Below are positions 11,102 through 22,652 of a stretch of 64,000 nucleotides of DNA, piece after piece. The stretch lies in contig OX465281.1 in the NCBI GenBank assembly GCA_949987705.1, positions 30,054,942-30,118,941 on the forward strand, in the 5' to 3' direction. The notes below the pieces were generated by a model. The model did no database searches. It was given only the letters and a program-made list of their open reading frames with translations, and was not told the origin of the DNA. Source of the stretch: Thereva unica (taxonomy: Eukaryota; Arthropoda; Insecta; Diptera; Therevidae). Position numbers and translations under genes: made by a program. How positions within the stretch are numbered: position 1 is the stretch's first letter; the number at the start of each line of letters is the position of its first letter.

Positions 11102-12722
11102 TAGGGTGACCGTAAGAAATCGATGTCGGAATTTTATCAACGGGAACCCCACAAAATGATCAGCCTTTGCAGATTTTTGGATAGCCAAAATTTTAGCACG
11201 ATTGGAGCACGTTAAACCGTGCCGCTACTCGCTCAAAGTTGGCAAAATCTCCATTTTTTTGCTGAACGGCGGAGTTTCAGAGTCATATCTCCAGAACAGT
11301 CCATTCTACACCCACGCGTAATGTCTTAAATTAAAGGTAATTTTGTTCTGCATAATTCATGTTTATACATATTTACCGTTACTTGTCGTCAAAAGGAGCT
11401 ATAACAGCCTTTGTCGCCAAAAACGTGATCTGGTACCTCTAGGAACAAACTTCGAGTATTATGAAAACTACGCCGTAGGTTACATAATTTTTCTCGGGAT
11501 TCACATTGTTTCAGTTGCTAAAAACGTTGGCTATAAAGAGCTATTACAGTTGGTGATGGTGTTTGTTGGAGCACTCGACGGTAATGAATTTGGATTTAGA
11601 ACACCAGGTGCCATTCATCACGCTAGGTGGATGGCTAAGGCCATTTACTGTCTGAAAATATTCCTTTTCCGCGGTCAATTCAAGATGAGTAACGAGGAAC
11701 AGATTTCTTTGGGTGCTATTTGTATTTTTCTCGTCAAAGTATACTGCAAAGCTTGGTTCAATGCCCCCAGAGCTCATCTGGCTCCCAAACAAGACCTTGA
11801 TCTTTTGCAAAGTTTTTTTGAATACCAAGAGACTGACAAGGATAACTCTGAGAAAGCTCTAGCAAAATTTTCTAACCGTTTATGGTATTTGAATGCCGAA
11901 TTGGTAACTCTTGTGTTCTTTGATCCAATGGCGAAAAATCAGAAATGGCAAACAATCTACATGAGAGTTTGCTTCAAAACAACAATTGTACATGCTTCAA
12001 AAACAACAATTGAAACAACTAGTTGAAGCAGGATTGTCCAATTTAATTATTAAGGAGACAACGAATTTCTTTGAGCGTTTTCATATCAACACAGATTTTC
12101 TCAAAGATCCTCCCAGTGCCTGGCCGGAAAATGCTCATTCCAAAGAAGGATACAGGATTGTCCAATCATTGAAGGTTGTAAATGATATGGCCGAACGAGC
12201 AGTCAAATTAATAACTGATTTCAATAATCTTCTGACCAAAGATGAGGGTGATTTTTTACTTTCCTCAATAACTTATGTACTTACTTAAATATAAGAGTTT
12301 TATTTAAATAAACATTAACGACTAAAATAAAGATTAGTCATCATCACTTATCAAAAATGATATTCGAAGTTTGTTCCTAGAGGTACACGTTTTTGGTGAC
12401 AAAGGCTGTTATAGCTCCTTTTGGCGACAAGTAACGGTAAATATGTATAAACATAAATTATGCAGAACAAAATTACCTTTAATTTAAGACATTACGCGTG
12501 GGTGTAGAAGGGACTGTTCTGGAGATATGACTCTGAAACTCCGCCGTTCAGCAAAAAAATGGAGATTTTGCCAACTTTGAGCGAGTAGCGGCACGGTTTA
12601 ACGTGCTCCAATCGTGCTAAAATTTTGGCTATCTAAAAATCTGCAAAGGCTGATCATTTTGTGGGGTTCCCGTTGGCAAAATTCGCTAAAAAAAATTCTC
12701 CCTTATCACTACGGTCACCCTA
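11102..12722 (+). mobile_element. Long-TIR DNA element, unassigned superfamily
   Basis: The terminal inverted repeats are about 360 bp long (11102-11463 and 12360-12722) and start TAGGGTGACCGTA. The perfect 8-bp duplication GTATATAC flanks the element (11094-11101 and 12723-12730). It sits inside the hAT transposase frame at 10340-13858, which reads through when the element and one duplication copy are removed. The roughly 900-bp interior carries remnants of one protein. TIRs with an 8-bp duplication would fit hAT or P, but the protein shows neither a hAT dimerisation region nor a recognisable P transposase. It may be a deletion derivative of a larger autonomous element. Confidence 0.8.
11460..12287 (+). 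pseudogene. Uncharacterised transposon protein, C-terminal part
   Basis: The first frame (to 12026) reads YKELLQLVMVFVGALDGNEF, then FRTPGAIHHARWMAKAIYCL and an LFRGQFKMSNEEQISLGAI segment. The remainder is in another frame (to 12288) and reads NFFERFHINTDFLKDPPSAW, then EGYRIVQSLKVVNDMAERAV followed by KLITDFNNLLTKDE. The frame changes at a near-duplicated CTTCAAAA(A)CAACAATTG (11971-12013). From memory, unnamed arthropod proteins share the 'PGA.H.ARWM..AIY' and 'KVVNDMAER.VKLI.DFN..LT' motifs, but I cannot name a domain. No zinc finger or DDE triad is evident in what remains. The N-terminal part expected upstream is absent, and the first codons overlap the left TIR. It is broken and probably not expressed as one protein. 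Confidence 0.6.
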
Positions 12723-14153
12723 GTATATACTTACTCGTAGAATTGAATTTTTCCAGTATGTCATGCCAAAGTTTGGTATAAATTGCTGTTTCTAATCGAG
12801 ACATGTTCTGGAAAAGACCGCGAGCAACATTGATTTTGACAACATCTTATTTCCGTGATTTTCCATGTGAGCAGTAAGAAAAGGATCGAATTGAGAAATC
12901 AGTTCGAGAATACCAAGAAAGTTTCCATTACTCGGCGAACCAATTGTCTGATTTTCACCACGAAAGGGTAACCCACGTTCCGCAAGAAATTTGATGGTAC
13001 TTATGACTCGTTTGAGAATCTCTCGCCAATATTGAGCTTCTTTTGCTACCTGTAATGTATTATCATATAAAAATGACGAAAAAAAATTAATAATTTGAAA
13101 TGTTTCATATGATAAAGCAGGAAAACTGACCTGCTTTTCAAGTGGTGAATATGTACAAGCTAATTCACTGGAACGAGACGAAAAATTGACAAGCGAATCC
13201 AGGTGACTTTTCGTAGTTTCATGTTGAACGAGGCGTTCTGTGGCATGTTTCCAATCGCAGAAACCTTCACAAGCAAAAGAATTCTCAGGTGAACTTGTTA
13301 TGAGCTTGCATAAACAGCAATGTATTTTGCCTGGTGATGGAGAGAAACACAACCAAAAACGTCGTAAAATCTCCTTGTTTTGATGTGTGCGATAAAAAAG
13401 TCCCTTTGTACATTTTTTATAGCTTTGGGTGCTATCTTGTCGTGTTTGAGTTACTGAAACCTTGGAGAAAAGTTCTTCGTCACAATGTTGCAATTTTGAT
13501 AAGCCTTCTTTGACCCAAAAATTGATCATGTCATTGGTGAATGGCGCTTTCCAAAGACCAATATCAGCCTTGTAGTTTGGATGGTCTAAAAAATTATTTT
13601 CTTTTACTATTGAAGAGGTCATCTGCAGGTACATCCAATTTGTCAACTTCAGGAACAGAACTTGAGCTTGAAGAAATGGAAGGATTTTCGTTGTCAGCTT
13701 TCGGTTGCTCGCGAACAAGGAAAAAATTTTCTCAATTTCGGAGTTTTAGCGAGGACATGTTCAAATTTTTCCTCTTTTTCCGCAACAACCTTCCTTTTCT
13801 GGGATCCACTCAAATAATGTCTCACATTTTTGTGTCTATCTTCTTGTCTATCCGACATGGTAGTTTTTCGAATTTTAGAGGCTAAAAAAAAATTTCATTC
13901 CATTCCATTTTCTTTTAAATAAAACTGACTTAAGTAAATTTAAAATGCACTAACAGATATTGCTAAGTAAACCAAGTATTTATAAGTTGGCTAATACTAT
14001 AGTAAACATATAACTAGTAAGCAATAAAGATAAACAAATTAATATTATTACCTCGCAGTCAATGCTGTCAATGTCAATATAGGGATTCCCCTAATAATGT
14101 ACCCTCATTCGATTCTGGATATAAACACTCTGTTTACACGAACGAATAAGGCC

Positions 14154-14475
14154 GTATTAGATCCAACTTTTTGAGCAGCGGCAGAAGCAGAATTCTGCCT
14201 ACTGAAACAGATAAAACTAAAGCAGCAGACTTTTTATTTGACAGTTAAACTGTTAAACAAAATCAATTTTTTGGTGAATATGTAAATAACTTGCTTTCCA
14301 ATTTTCTGTCTCCGTTTGTTTAAGCAAAAACAGTATTTATAATTAATAACATTTGATTTGATTTTGAAATGCCAAAAATTGCTGCCGCCTAAAGCAGTAA
14401 AATTAGGAATAGAGATGAAAAAGCAACAGCAGCAATTGCTGCTGCTTTTCTTGTCATGTGACCACCATTTGAAAG
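14154..14475. repeat. GCAGC-rich MITE, copy 1
   Basis: This roughly 320-bp element begins GGCCGTATTAGATCCAA and is rich in GCAGCAG/CTGCTGC words, ending near GTCATGTGACC. The same termini and interior words recur in inverted orientation at about 41065-41296, so it is a dispersed family. It lies within the hAT at 10168-15090, upstream of the transposase start. It has no coding capacity. Confidence 0.6.
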
Positions 14476-15090
14476 TGCGTTACGCTTCTAACTAGGATCT
14501 TATAGGGTCATCACATTCAAACCTTATTAGGACCGAGTTCAGAACTCGGTTGTCCTAGTAAGAACTTTATGAAAAAAACCTAAATTTCTAGTCGGGTCAT
14601 GGCTCTAATCAATTTTAACGAGCGGGTTTTCAAACAGTCTTGCCTTCATGTGGTAGCAAATATTTTTCGGTGCCGTTTATAGTGCCCCCAAGCCGTGATG
14701 CCCTAAGCAATTGCTGCTTAATTTGCTTATGGGTTAATCCGGAACTGAACACACGTACTTTAACTGAGTTATAGAAGACACTCCACTCATTGACATCGCG
14801 TGGGAAATTTGAATGCTGCTTATAAAAATGGAAATTTTACACACAATGTGAGTTTCGGAACGCATAGCTCAACTAACTTACTTTGCGCGGGAAATTTGAA
14901 TATGACTTATGATTTATGAATGACCCTTGCTAACAACTACACTAGAAAACCTTTCTTAGTTTCTATAGACTTTGGGATCAATTAAAAACATACCAATATT
15001 TTTTCTATTTTATCCGAATTGGTGGGGGCCCTCAATTGGTGGGGGCCCTGGGGCCATGGCCCCGCTGGCCCTGTCCTAAATGCGGCCCTG

Positions 15091-15205
15091 TTGTTATTGG
15101 AAACTTGGCTTAGGCCTTGATTTCCAATTGTGTGTTCAAGGGCGGTGTTGTCACGGCCGATCTGTGCCTCTGGGTCACCCATTAATACAATGATGTCTGC
15201 CCCTT
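15091..15205 (-). mobile_element. LINE-A remnant, 5' segment (split copy)
   Basis: After the hAT's right target duplication, sequence matching LINE-A positions of about 33705-33820 resumes in the same orientation. It encodes the endonuclease GRDNTALEHTIGNQGLSQV stretch, whose counterpart in the intact copy is GRDNTGLEQTIGNQGLSQV. Weak matches may extend to about 15345 (CATTCAGTCGC-like words). Confidence 0.75.
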
Positions 15206-17469
15206 TTTTTATGTGATAGACTAGAGGCTTAGGGAAAGCCCCCTTTGTACTCTGTTCGACAATCTATTTTTTTCGTATAGAATGTCGAACAGCAGCTCTA
15301 GCCGAAAGATAGAGAGTGGAAGAATTCAGTCGTGTATAGAACTCGGCCATATCACGTTACAATGAATTTGACGAAAAATTCAGTATTTTTTTTCGATGCT
15401 CCTTCTGCTCAAATTAGATTACGATTATTAATAATTCTGGATTCCAATCTGTTCAAATCAATCAAACAAAAGCAAAATTAAAACCCCACCAAAGCATAAA
15501 CTCCTATTTATTGTTTATTTACGCCGCGAAAACCCCCAAAATAGGTGCCAGCTCATCCATGCAAGAATCTTCCCAAAACGTCATGTTATTTCATATCAAT
15601 AATTTCTAAGTCAAGGCTCGCTTCTGATTCTGAATTTCCGTGCTTTCTCTCAATGATTTCGGCTTCACCTTGAACGAATGTTTTGACCGCCTCATAGTCT
15701 CGCACTGTCCTATTGATATTTACCCCGGAAATTTGAAATTGATTTGTGATTTTAGACGTTTCAGCTCGAATCAAAATAATATTTTCGGTTTTTGTTGATT
15801 TTGGCGCCTTTATAATAATAACTTCGGCTTTTGATCTGATGTGCGAAGATGACTCCTTTGTTGGGAGTTGGCGACGATATAATATCATGAATTCCGATAT
15901 TATCGAATATTGATGTAACCTCACACCTAACCTCATAACTGATCCACTAACGCCCCATCGTCATGAGTGCTCCAATCTCAAAAGCGTGTCTGATGAATCA
16001 ACATTATTTATGATAACAAACTCTTGTTAGTTCATGTCAAAATAGTCAGGCAAAGGTGTTTCGAATCAGTTCAATCATTTTCACAATTTTTTTATGAAAT
16101 TCGTTGAGCTCCGTTGTTTAGCTCCCAAATTAAATATTGATCATATAAAGCAAACTAGCGCACACCTATTCCAACATTGACGATTCCTCCTGTCCTTTGG
16201 TTATGTCATGGTGCAATGTCTGCTTTGTTTGTACGAGGAAGTATGATGACACATTATACATGTTCCTACATTGTCTGATGCTGACGTCGCCATGTCCTAT
16301 GCTGATACTGCAGCGCAGGGGAACTTCCACATCTTCGCCAACTATTAATATCGATTTCCATTTCGCAGGAAAGATGATGATAAGACATCAATTTCGTTAT
16401 CGTAAAGGGAGACCTTGGCGTTATTTTAGCAATAAAATTTCTTCGGCAGAATTGCGATAAAATTACGCTTCCAAAAAAAATATTGATGCGCAATTTAATT
16501 GTTGCCTTTTAACTGCTTCGCGGTGATAAGAGTTTTATTCGATTTCACAAAAAACACACTGAAATCAGGTGATAAGAAGTTAATGGAATTAAATGACCTG
16601 AGGACTGCATTATCTGCAATTTTTTAATTAAAAGGTTTTTTTTAGGTATTTTTTTAACATAAGTTGGTTATTGTACTTAGATATTCGTAAGCCACTAAAG
16701 AAGGTTTGTGAAACAAATAAAAATTGCTATTTTAGTCTTAGAAACAATTGTCTCATTTCCATGATATATATTTCATTCTTTTCTTTAATTGGTTATTTTC
16801 TTGGCTTCATTATTGATTTCTTAATTCTATGTACTCTGGACGAAATGATACATAGGTATGAGTTCATGTATTTAGAAGTTGGATATGAGAAATTAGCGTT
16901 GACCCGGTAGCGATGCAAGTAGGACCATTGTTTAAAAGTAAACCAAAGAGCTAGAGTACTGATAGTAAGCATAATTCGAATTTTTCATTCCTAGTTCTTT
17001 AGTTTATACTGGAATGGAATAGACGAAAATTGTTTCATCATGGCAACAAATGGACTGAAAGGGTTAAAATGAATGTAGTCCTGTGCTCCTTGATATTTGT
17101 GGTTTGGGTATAGGTGGGCGATGATGCAGGATTACACGCTCATACCAAAAGAAGAAGGACATAATTTTTGAAGTGGTACATTTAAAAAAATTGAGGCTTT
17201 AGTACAATTTATCGCAGTGTAAAGGAAATATGTACTGCCTCTCATAAGTCCCTTTCAACTCTAATCGTGTTAACTCACAGAGCTATTGTAGGTAGATGTA
17301 GTTTATAAAATGAGTTTTCTATTAAGCCGCGTTTTTTTTTTTTTTTTTTTTTTTTTTCAAAATTCAACAAATTCAAATTGTGCTCACCTAGAATTTAACA
17401 AAAGGGTGTAATTTAACAAGATTTCTTTTAAAAATAAACACAGAAATTTTTATGATTTTTGTATGTGGT
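15206..17469. other. No recognised gene
   Basis: Several short frames occur, for example 116 codons on the minus strand at 15586-15936 (K/E/I/S-rich, no recognised motif). None has a family match or splice context I can defend. A poly-T tract lies at about 17333-17357. Confidence 0.5.
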
Positions 17470-18450
17470 AGTATCAAGCTCTTGGAATCACCCTTTGTAG
17501 TACTAGTCTGTCATGTCGTTCGAGCCAAGGTGTACTACCTAGTAATAAGTTTTCTCTGAAGGGTAGATGAGAAAGGTTAGGTTAGGGGTCTGGAGGGTGC
17601 GTGAGTATATGCCGATGATCCTTGCGTTTGAACTCTGAGATGCTATATGAGTTCGGAAACAGAGTTTTTCTATTTATAAACGAACTTCTAAACCGTAATA
17701 TGCGCGAAGAGGAGGGTTGTAGTGTGTCGGGGTGAGCCGAGTTGGCTAGGCTTGTGTTGCGGAAAAAAGTTGCCGTGTAGTCAGTGGAGCAGTCACCATA
17801 GTAATACATAGCGGTAGAGTTTTTAGAGAGCTGCCACTTTCATACAGTGGGTTAAGGATTCTATGAAGGAGTAAAGGGTGCTATAGCCAATGATTTTGAT
17901 GGTGCTGTTTTGCACCTTGTCCAGCAGGGCCAGGTGGCTTTTTCGGGTACCCGTCCTGATATACGAATTGTATGCGAGGTGGAGTCGATTGTAGAACTTG
18001 TAGATTGTAGCCAGGGCAGTTGAATGAAGAAGGAACTTGTTTCTCTTCAGCAATCCAGGCATTGGTATCCATGCTAGGCGATTTGAGATATGTGATTATT
18101 CCATCGCAGATCTGCAGTCAGTCATTAGATTATCTGTGCCCACTGAGGGGTAATGACAGTGCAGGTTTTAGTGGAGATAAGACAGTACTTTGCTTTGGTA
18201 GCATTGAATTGAACACTATTCTTGAGGCCCTAATCAAGAATGATTTCCACGTCCCCACAAGAGTTCATGGTGTAATAGAAAGGTCTGGCAAGTGCTTGTC
18301 TTATGACGTTGTCGAAGGCATAGGAGTAACGCAGAGCACCGTCATCGACGAAACTGTGAAGTGAGTTGGAAGGAACTGAGAGCAGATCGTTAATGAATAT
18401 TAGAATCAGGGCTGAAGAGATAACTCTTTTCCGGCGGGTGACCAAAAATC
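17470..18450 (-). pseudogene. CR1/jockey-like LINE 3' end, copy B
   Basis: On the minus strand the frames read LDKVQNSTIKIIG, then the C-terminal YYYGDCSTDYTATFF and FPNSYSISEFKRKDH segments. These match the C-terminus of the copy at 26319-29088 (LDKVQKKNLKLI, RYYHSDCSS). The 3' untranslated tail, containing the inverse of GTAGTACAAAGGGTGA, is shared with copies ending near 29088 and 44418. Upstream (18230-18445) is an INDLLSVPSN..HSFVDDGALRYSYAFDN block, the YADD region with FVDD. Multiple frame changes make it non-coding. Confidence 0.75.
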
Positions 18451-21400
18451 GAAATTTTAATGCCTTTCGATAATAAACTAAACATATTACCTTATGGCAA
18501 ATTTTTTTTTAATATTTACCCCGTCTTTGTGCTTGGGATGGCTAAAGTCGGAGAAAATGTGAACAACTAATTTTTTTTAAAAGGTTCGAGTTTTCTATGA
18601 TTTCAAAGTTCTACTGTGAAAATATTTATTTGAGGAGATTGAATTGTAATCATTTATAGTCCACGCGCCGTAGTCAAAATTTTACTAAAACCAATATAAA
18701 TGATTTTTGGCACACGAGCAGTTTTTGAAGAGTACTTAAAGAAAAAAAATTGTTCTGCATGCGAACACCTAGGAAAAGTCTAAAATTCCAAGGAAAACTC
18801 GGAAAATTGATATTCCATCAATAACGTGAAAAGAGTTGAAAATTTCGATATAATGTATGGGAAAAACTTGTAGACTGTGAAAATCTTCACAAAAATCGAC
18901 TTTACATGTTTTTTCGAATATTTTTTGAAACTCGCACCATTCAAATTAGACACTCGTGTCTAAATGAGTGGTTTGAGTTTTGCTTTCTACGTTTTATGTT
19001 GTTTCATGAAATAACTGATATCCTATATTTTTTGGGCACTCGATAAAATAGAGATATCCTGGGTTATTTAGGAGTTACTTTGACTTAGCTTGAAACCTTG
19101 TTCTCCATTTTCTAGTCAAAAGATTTCCGGAATTTATATTTTAATGAATAAAATTTTAACGAAATCTTTCGTTGAATTCAGTCTGCTAATGCGTGGATGA
19201 ATTTTTAAATTGAAAAATGGACAGTCTATTATAAATTCCATTCAAACATAAGAGAATGGAATAGAATAGAGTTAAAGCAAAGTATCAAATTGCCACAGGT
19301 TCCATTTTGACTAATGCTTTCTAATTACGTCCTAAAAACCGACTGAAGTTTCTAAAACTTTTCCTTCAATAGTGACATAATATCTATTTTCACCACATTG
19401 GAACACCCACTCCCCCAATAATCTTCATAAGTTAGTTCTCCACACGCATGATCATCCCGCCAAAAAAAAAGTAATTTTGAATTCTAGCTCAATGACAAAT
19501 TAAAATAATATTTACATAAAATTCAATATTTGTTTTTATTTTGACTATTTGTAATATTATTAAACATTTACGAAATTCATCTTGTTGAGACTGCGCGGCG
19601 TGATGACGTTGGAAAAGTGTCAATTGCTTTTTTTCTGATTCTTGAGAGAGAAAAAAAGTAAACATAATTTTACTTTCATATAAATCAATGTCGGCAAATA
19701 TTAAACAAGAATTTAAAAATAAAATTTCTCCGCATAAAATTTTGTTGATAAAAAAAAGATTATTGATAAAAAATAAAATATCCTCCGCCAACGCGTTTTT
19801 AATAAAAAAATCAATGAGAGTTTATTAAATATTTTTATATAAATGTACTCCAAGTGTGCGGATTGACCCCGCGGGACGTAAGTCCGTCGATTAATGATTT
19901 TCCCGCTGCGGTAAGACATTGTGCGGGATTTTAAAATGTGGTGTCCACTATGTGATAATATATTTGGCAGAAATTACTCGTAAATTTCTTTTGCCAAAAA
20001 TGAGAATGAAGCGAGGAAATTAAGAATATTACCAGAGGTCTGCATTCTATGCTATTTTACAAGCAACAAATATAGTCTATTTGTAATAACAATATCGAGC
20101 TCAGTAACAGATGCTGATCTGCCGTCGGAAGGATTTCAGCACATGCCGCCAAGTCACGATTGTATCAACAACCAAAAAAGACGAGAAAAACGTGATAAAT
20201 TCGTGAATATTTCAAGTTCAAGAGATGGAAATAAAGACTCGACACACAAAACAAGCAAAGATGCTGAAAATTCGTTTATGAATCACATTAAAGTGTAGTA
20301 TTCTTTCGCAGTCAGGTGGAATAAAAATTCTACGTTCCTAAAAAAAGATTCAAGATTTATTGAGAGTTTCTTTTTTTTTCGAGGATCAAAAGAACGAGAG
20401 CTGCGTCGGGCGCCGCTAAAAATATCAACGGGTATAGGTTAAGAATCTTTCGCAAGCCATGCGAGATGATCTGAATCTTTTGCCATATACATTTGTTCCT
20501 CGTACATCTGCAGAAAGTAAGACCTGACAAAACGATAATGTTCTCACAAATGAGAAAAATATACTATGCTGCAAAAATGTTTGCACGCAATTTTGACAAG
20601 TTTATGATCTAGCCCCGCGATCGTGTAATGTTCCCATATAAAATTTTACGAAAATAAACCATTCGAAATATAATCGTTGACAAGCCATGCTTAAATCCAC
20701 CTGAATCTTTTCCCAGTCATAAATGATTGTCTAATTTCAGATCTTAATTATTTTTCTCATTCATCAAATGAAATTTAATGAAAGCTTTAAAAAACCATTT
20801 CCAAGAAAATACACAAAATCTTGCATGTATAAACATTTTCGATTTTTTTATTAAAGAAGATAAAAAGAAGCTTTCGATCTTAGATACTTGTAAAATTCTC
20901 TCATTGACGTCATTCGACCCAAATTACGCTTCTCTCTGCAGTGGGCCTGTCTAGAATCTAGTATGACTAAGTATTTTGGTGAAAAGTTGGCAACAGGTTG
21001 GGATTCGAATCCGTTTGCCAAAGGGCAACACACTGTTAAGCAATTTTCAGGTGTATTAAAAAAAAGCTCTGTTTTATCCTAAGCTCTGAGAAATTACAAG
21101 AATTGGGTTAATTGAGAAATTATGTGATTTATTTTTATTGGCACTAGTTTTCAGTTTGAATTTGAAGTATTTTATAAATTTTAGTTTTACTTTAATTAAA
21201 ACTGTCTTATTTTTAGGAACCAACATAATAAGTAGTATAGTTTAAACAAATTAAGATTTCAGTTAACTGCGTTATTAAACATTTTTCAATTATGACATGC
21301 ATGCATTAAAGTTATATTCAAATCACTTTGTCAATTGTAAGCACGCATATAAAAATATTATTCGATAAAACTAGGTATACATATAGTGTATCTCTTAAAA

Positions 21401-21776
21401 CTGGTCACTACACCCATTTAAGTGCCCATATTCACATACACGTATAGGTTCTTCAATCAATCCCAAGTAGAAATCACAATAATTGGTGCTTTAGAGAATT
21501 CCATAGGACGAAGAAAACAGCCAATTATCATTGTTGGCCACAATATGGGCTATTAGCATACTCAGAAGACCGGTTCTCGTTCGATTGCGTAGGACAAGCA
21601 GCATTGGAAGTAGTTTGTACTTATTTGGGGGACCGCTTGGTAAAACGACACTCGCGTTTGGAATGGTCGAATACGAATACATTCATATCTGAAGCAGGTA
21701 TACGTTCGTTCCTGCGGCCTCTCTCTTTAATCTACCCTTCCATGGAACCTCTGTATCTCTAATACAGCATAATCAT
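18451..21776. other. AT-rich stretch, no supportable gene
   Basis: No protein family is recognisable. One B-box-like GATTCGAATCC occurs at about 21002-21012, but no convincing A box or cloverleaf accompanies it. A loose direct repeat (CAAGCCATGC ... CTGAATCTTTT) occurs near 20453 and 20680. Confidence 0.5.
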
Positions 21777-22560
21777 ATATAGTCCAATCAATCTACCCAA
21801 ATCCATCTAATAATTGCCATCAGGAAACAAAAATTATGGTCATATAGGGAAAAAAATTCTAAAAAGGTAGCGTTTTCTTTTTCGGAATTTGGAATGGCGA
21901 ACCTAACCTAAAAAATCCCGGAAAGTGTAAAAAACGCTTTTTAGCGAATAAAATAAAAACGTGACCTCGGATCGAAAAAAATCAAATTATAAAGTTGTAG
22001 CTATTCAAATTATCTTTTGATCGATGTATATTGAGTTATAGGTTATCGTAGAAAATATAGAGAAAAATGGGAAAACTGTCGAAAATCCGTTTTTTTTTTA
22101 ATTTTTTAATAACTTTTGTTTAACGCGACTTACATATTTGTTATTTGGTACAAATATTGCTTCTTGCTAGCTGAAAAAATGGTGTAATTTTTGTTGCGAA
22201 ATATTGCATAGTTTCCTTGAAATTTCACTTTTTGTAAAAAAAAGGCGTTCTTGTAAAAGCGTTCCTCTTGGTCCATGGATTTCGCTGGATCAACGTTCGA
22301 GAGCTTAAAATTTTCTTCAAAGATTGTACTATTATGTACAAGTAGAAAAGGTGGATTTTAAAATGCTTACAATGCCACCAAAACCATATTAATAATGAAA
22401 AAACATAGGTTTGGTTGAAAAAACTGACTCTCTGAGTCTGTTTTTCCATTATTAATATATTTTTGGGGCCCATTTTGAGCATTGTACGCTTACGATCCAC
22501 TCCGAACGAATTTTGAGGACGGAATAAACTCAAGAAGAGAGGCTTCGACAAGACAAAGAA
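21777..22560. mobile_element. Half copy of the foldback family
   Basis: The left end (AGTCCAATCAATCTACC) and the interior follow the arm of the foldback element at 4948-9284 in order: a GCGAATAAAATAAAAACGTG segment, an ATCGAAAAAAATCAAATTAT segment, an AGAAAAATGG segment, and a TTGTAAAAAAAAGGCGTT segment corresponding to about 6930-6960. Identity is much lower than between the two arms of the first copy. No inverse right end is found, so this is an old, truncated single arm. Confidence 0.6.
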
Positions 22561-22652
22561 TAATAAAACACATAACTATTCCAACGAAAGTATTTCACAA
22601 GTCATCTTATCTAGTCGCTTATCTAGCCATTACAATGTAAAGACTTCATCAC

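Larger units (their letters stand above)
10340..13858 (-). pseudogene. ZMYM1-like hAT transposase, broken
   Basis: The start MSDRQEDRHKNVRHYLSGSQ is at 13858, read leftward. A TTF-type zinc finger region follows (FWLCFSP..GKIHCCLCKLI..., then CDWKHATERLVQHETTKSH) at about 13170-13400, then the DUF4371-like stretch HMENHGNK. The usual few hundred residues of catalytic core after that motif are missing, presumably by deletion. The frame then continues NVARGLFQNMSRLETAIYTK near 12730-12810, is cut by the element at 11102-12722, and resumes at 11093 with MTLCTAVNSL. The C-terminal dimerisation-like segment (LRTSMTQERLSNLMLL) is reached by a frameshift near 10495. Counting one copy of the duplication GTATATAC, the frame reads straight across the inner insertion, which proves the order of events. 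The protein cannot be functional. Confidence 0.8.
10168..15090 (-). mobile_element. hAT transposon, ZMYM1/TTF-finger type
   Basis: The ends carry inverted repeats of 15 bp, CAGGGCCGCATTTAG, at 10168 and (inverted) up to 15090. Both sides are flanked by a perfect 8-bp target duplication, TTGTTATT (10160-10167 and 15091-15098), the hallmark length for hAT elements. Removing the element restores continuous LINE-A sequence. The interior carries a decayed transposase gene on the minus strand, an inserted element at 11102-12722 and a GCAGC-rich MITE at about 14154-14475. The subterminal regions contain GGGGCCC-type words. Confidence 0.88.

Noticed and set aside
13541..13885. Plus-strand 114-codon frame overlapping the hAT transposase start
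   Set aside because: It is antisense to the N-terminal MSDRQEDRHKN region of the ZMYM1-like transposase and has no motif of its own.
15586..15936. 116-codon minus-strand frame as a gene
   Set aside because: It has no recognised motif, signal or splice context, and its length is within chance for this composition.
19489..19919. Overlapping minus-strand frames of 100 and 68 codons
   Set aside because: They are rich in F, L, I and K as expected from AT-rich non-coding DNA, with no family similarity.
20930..21020. tRNA gene or tRNA-derived SINE at GATTCGAATCC
   Set aside because: Only the B-box-like word is present. I find no A box at the right distance, no cloverleaf and no shared copies.
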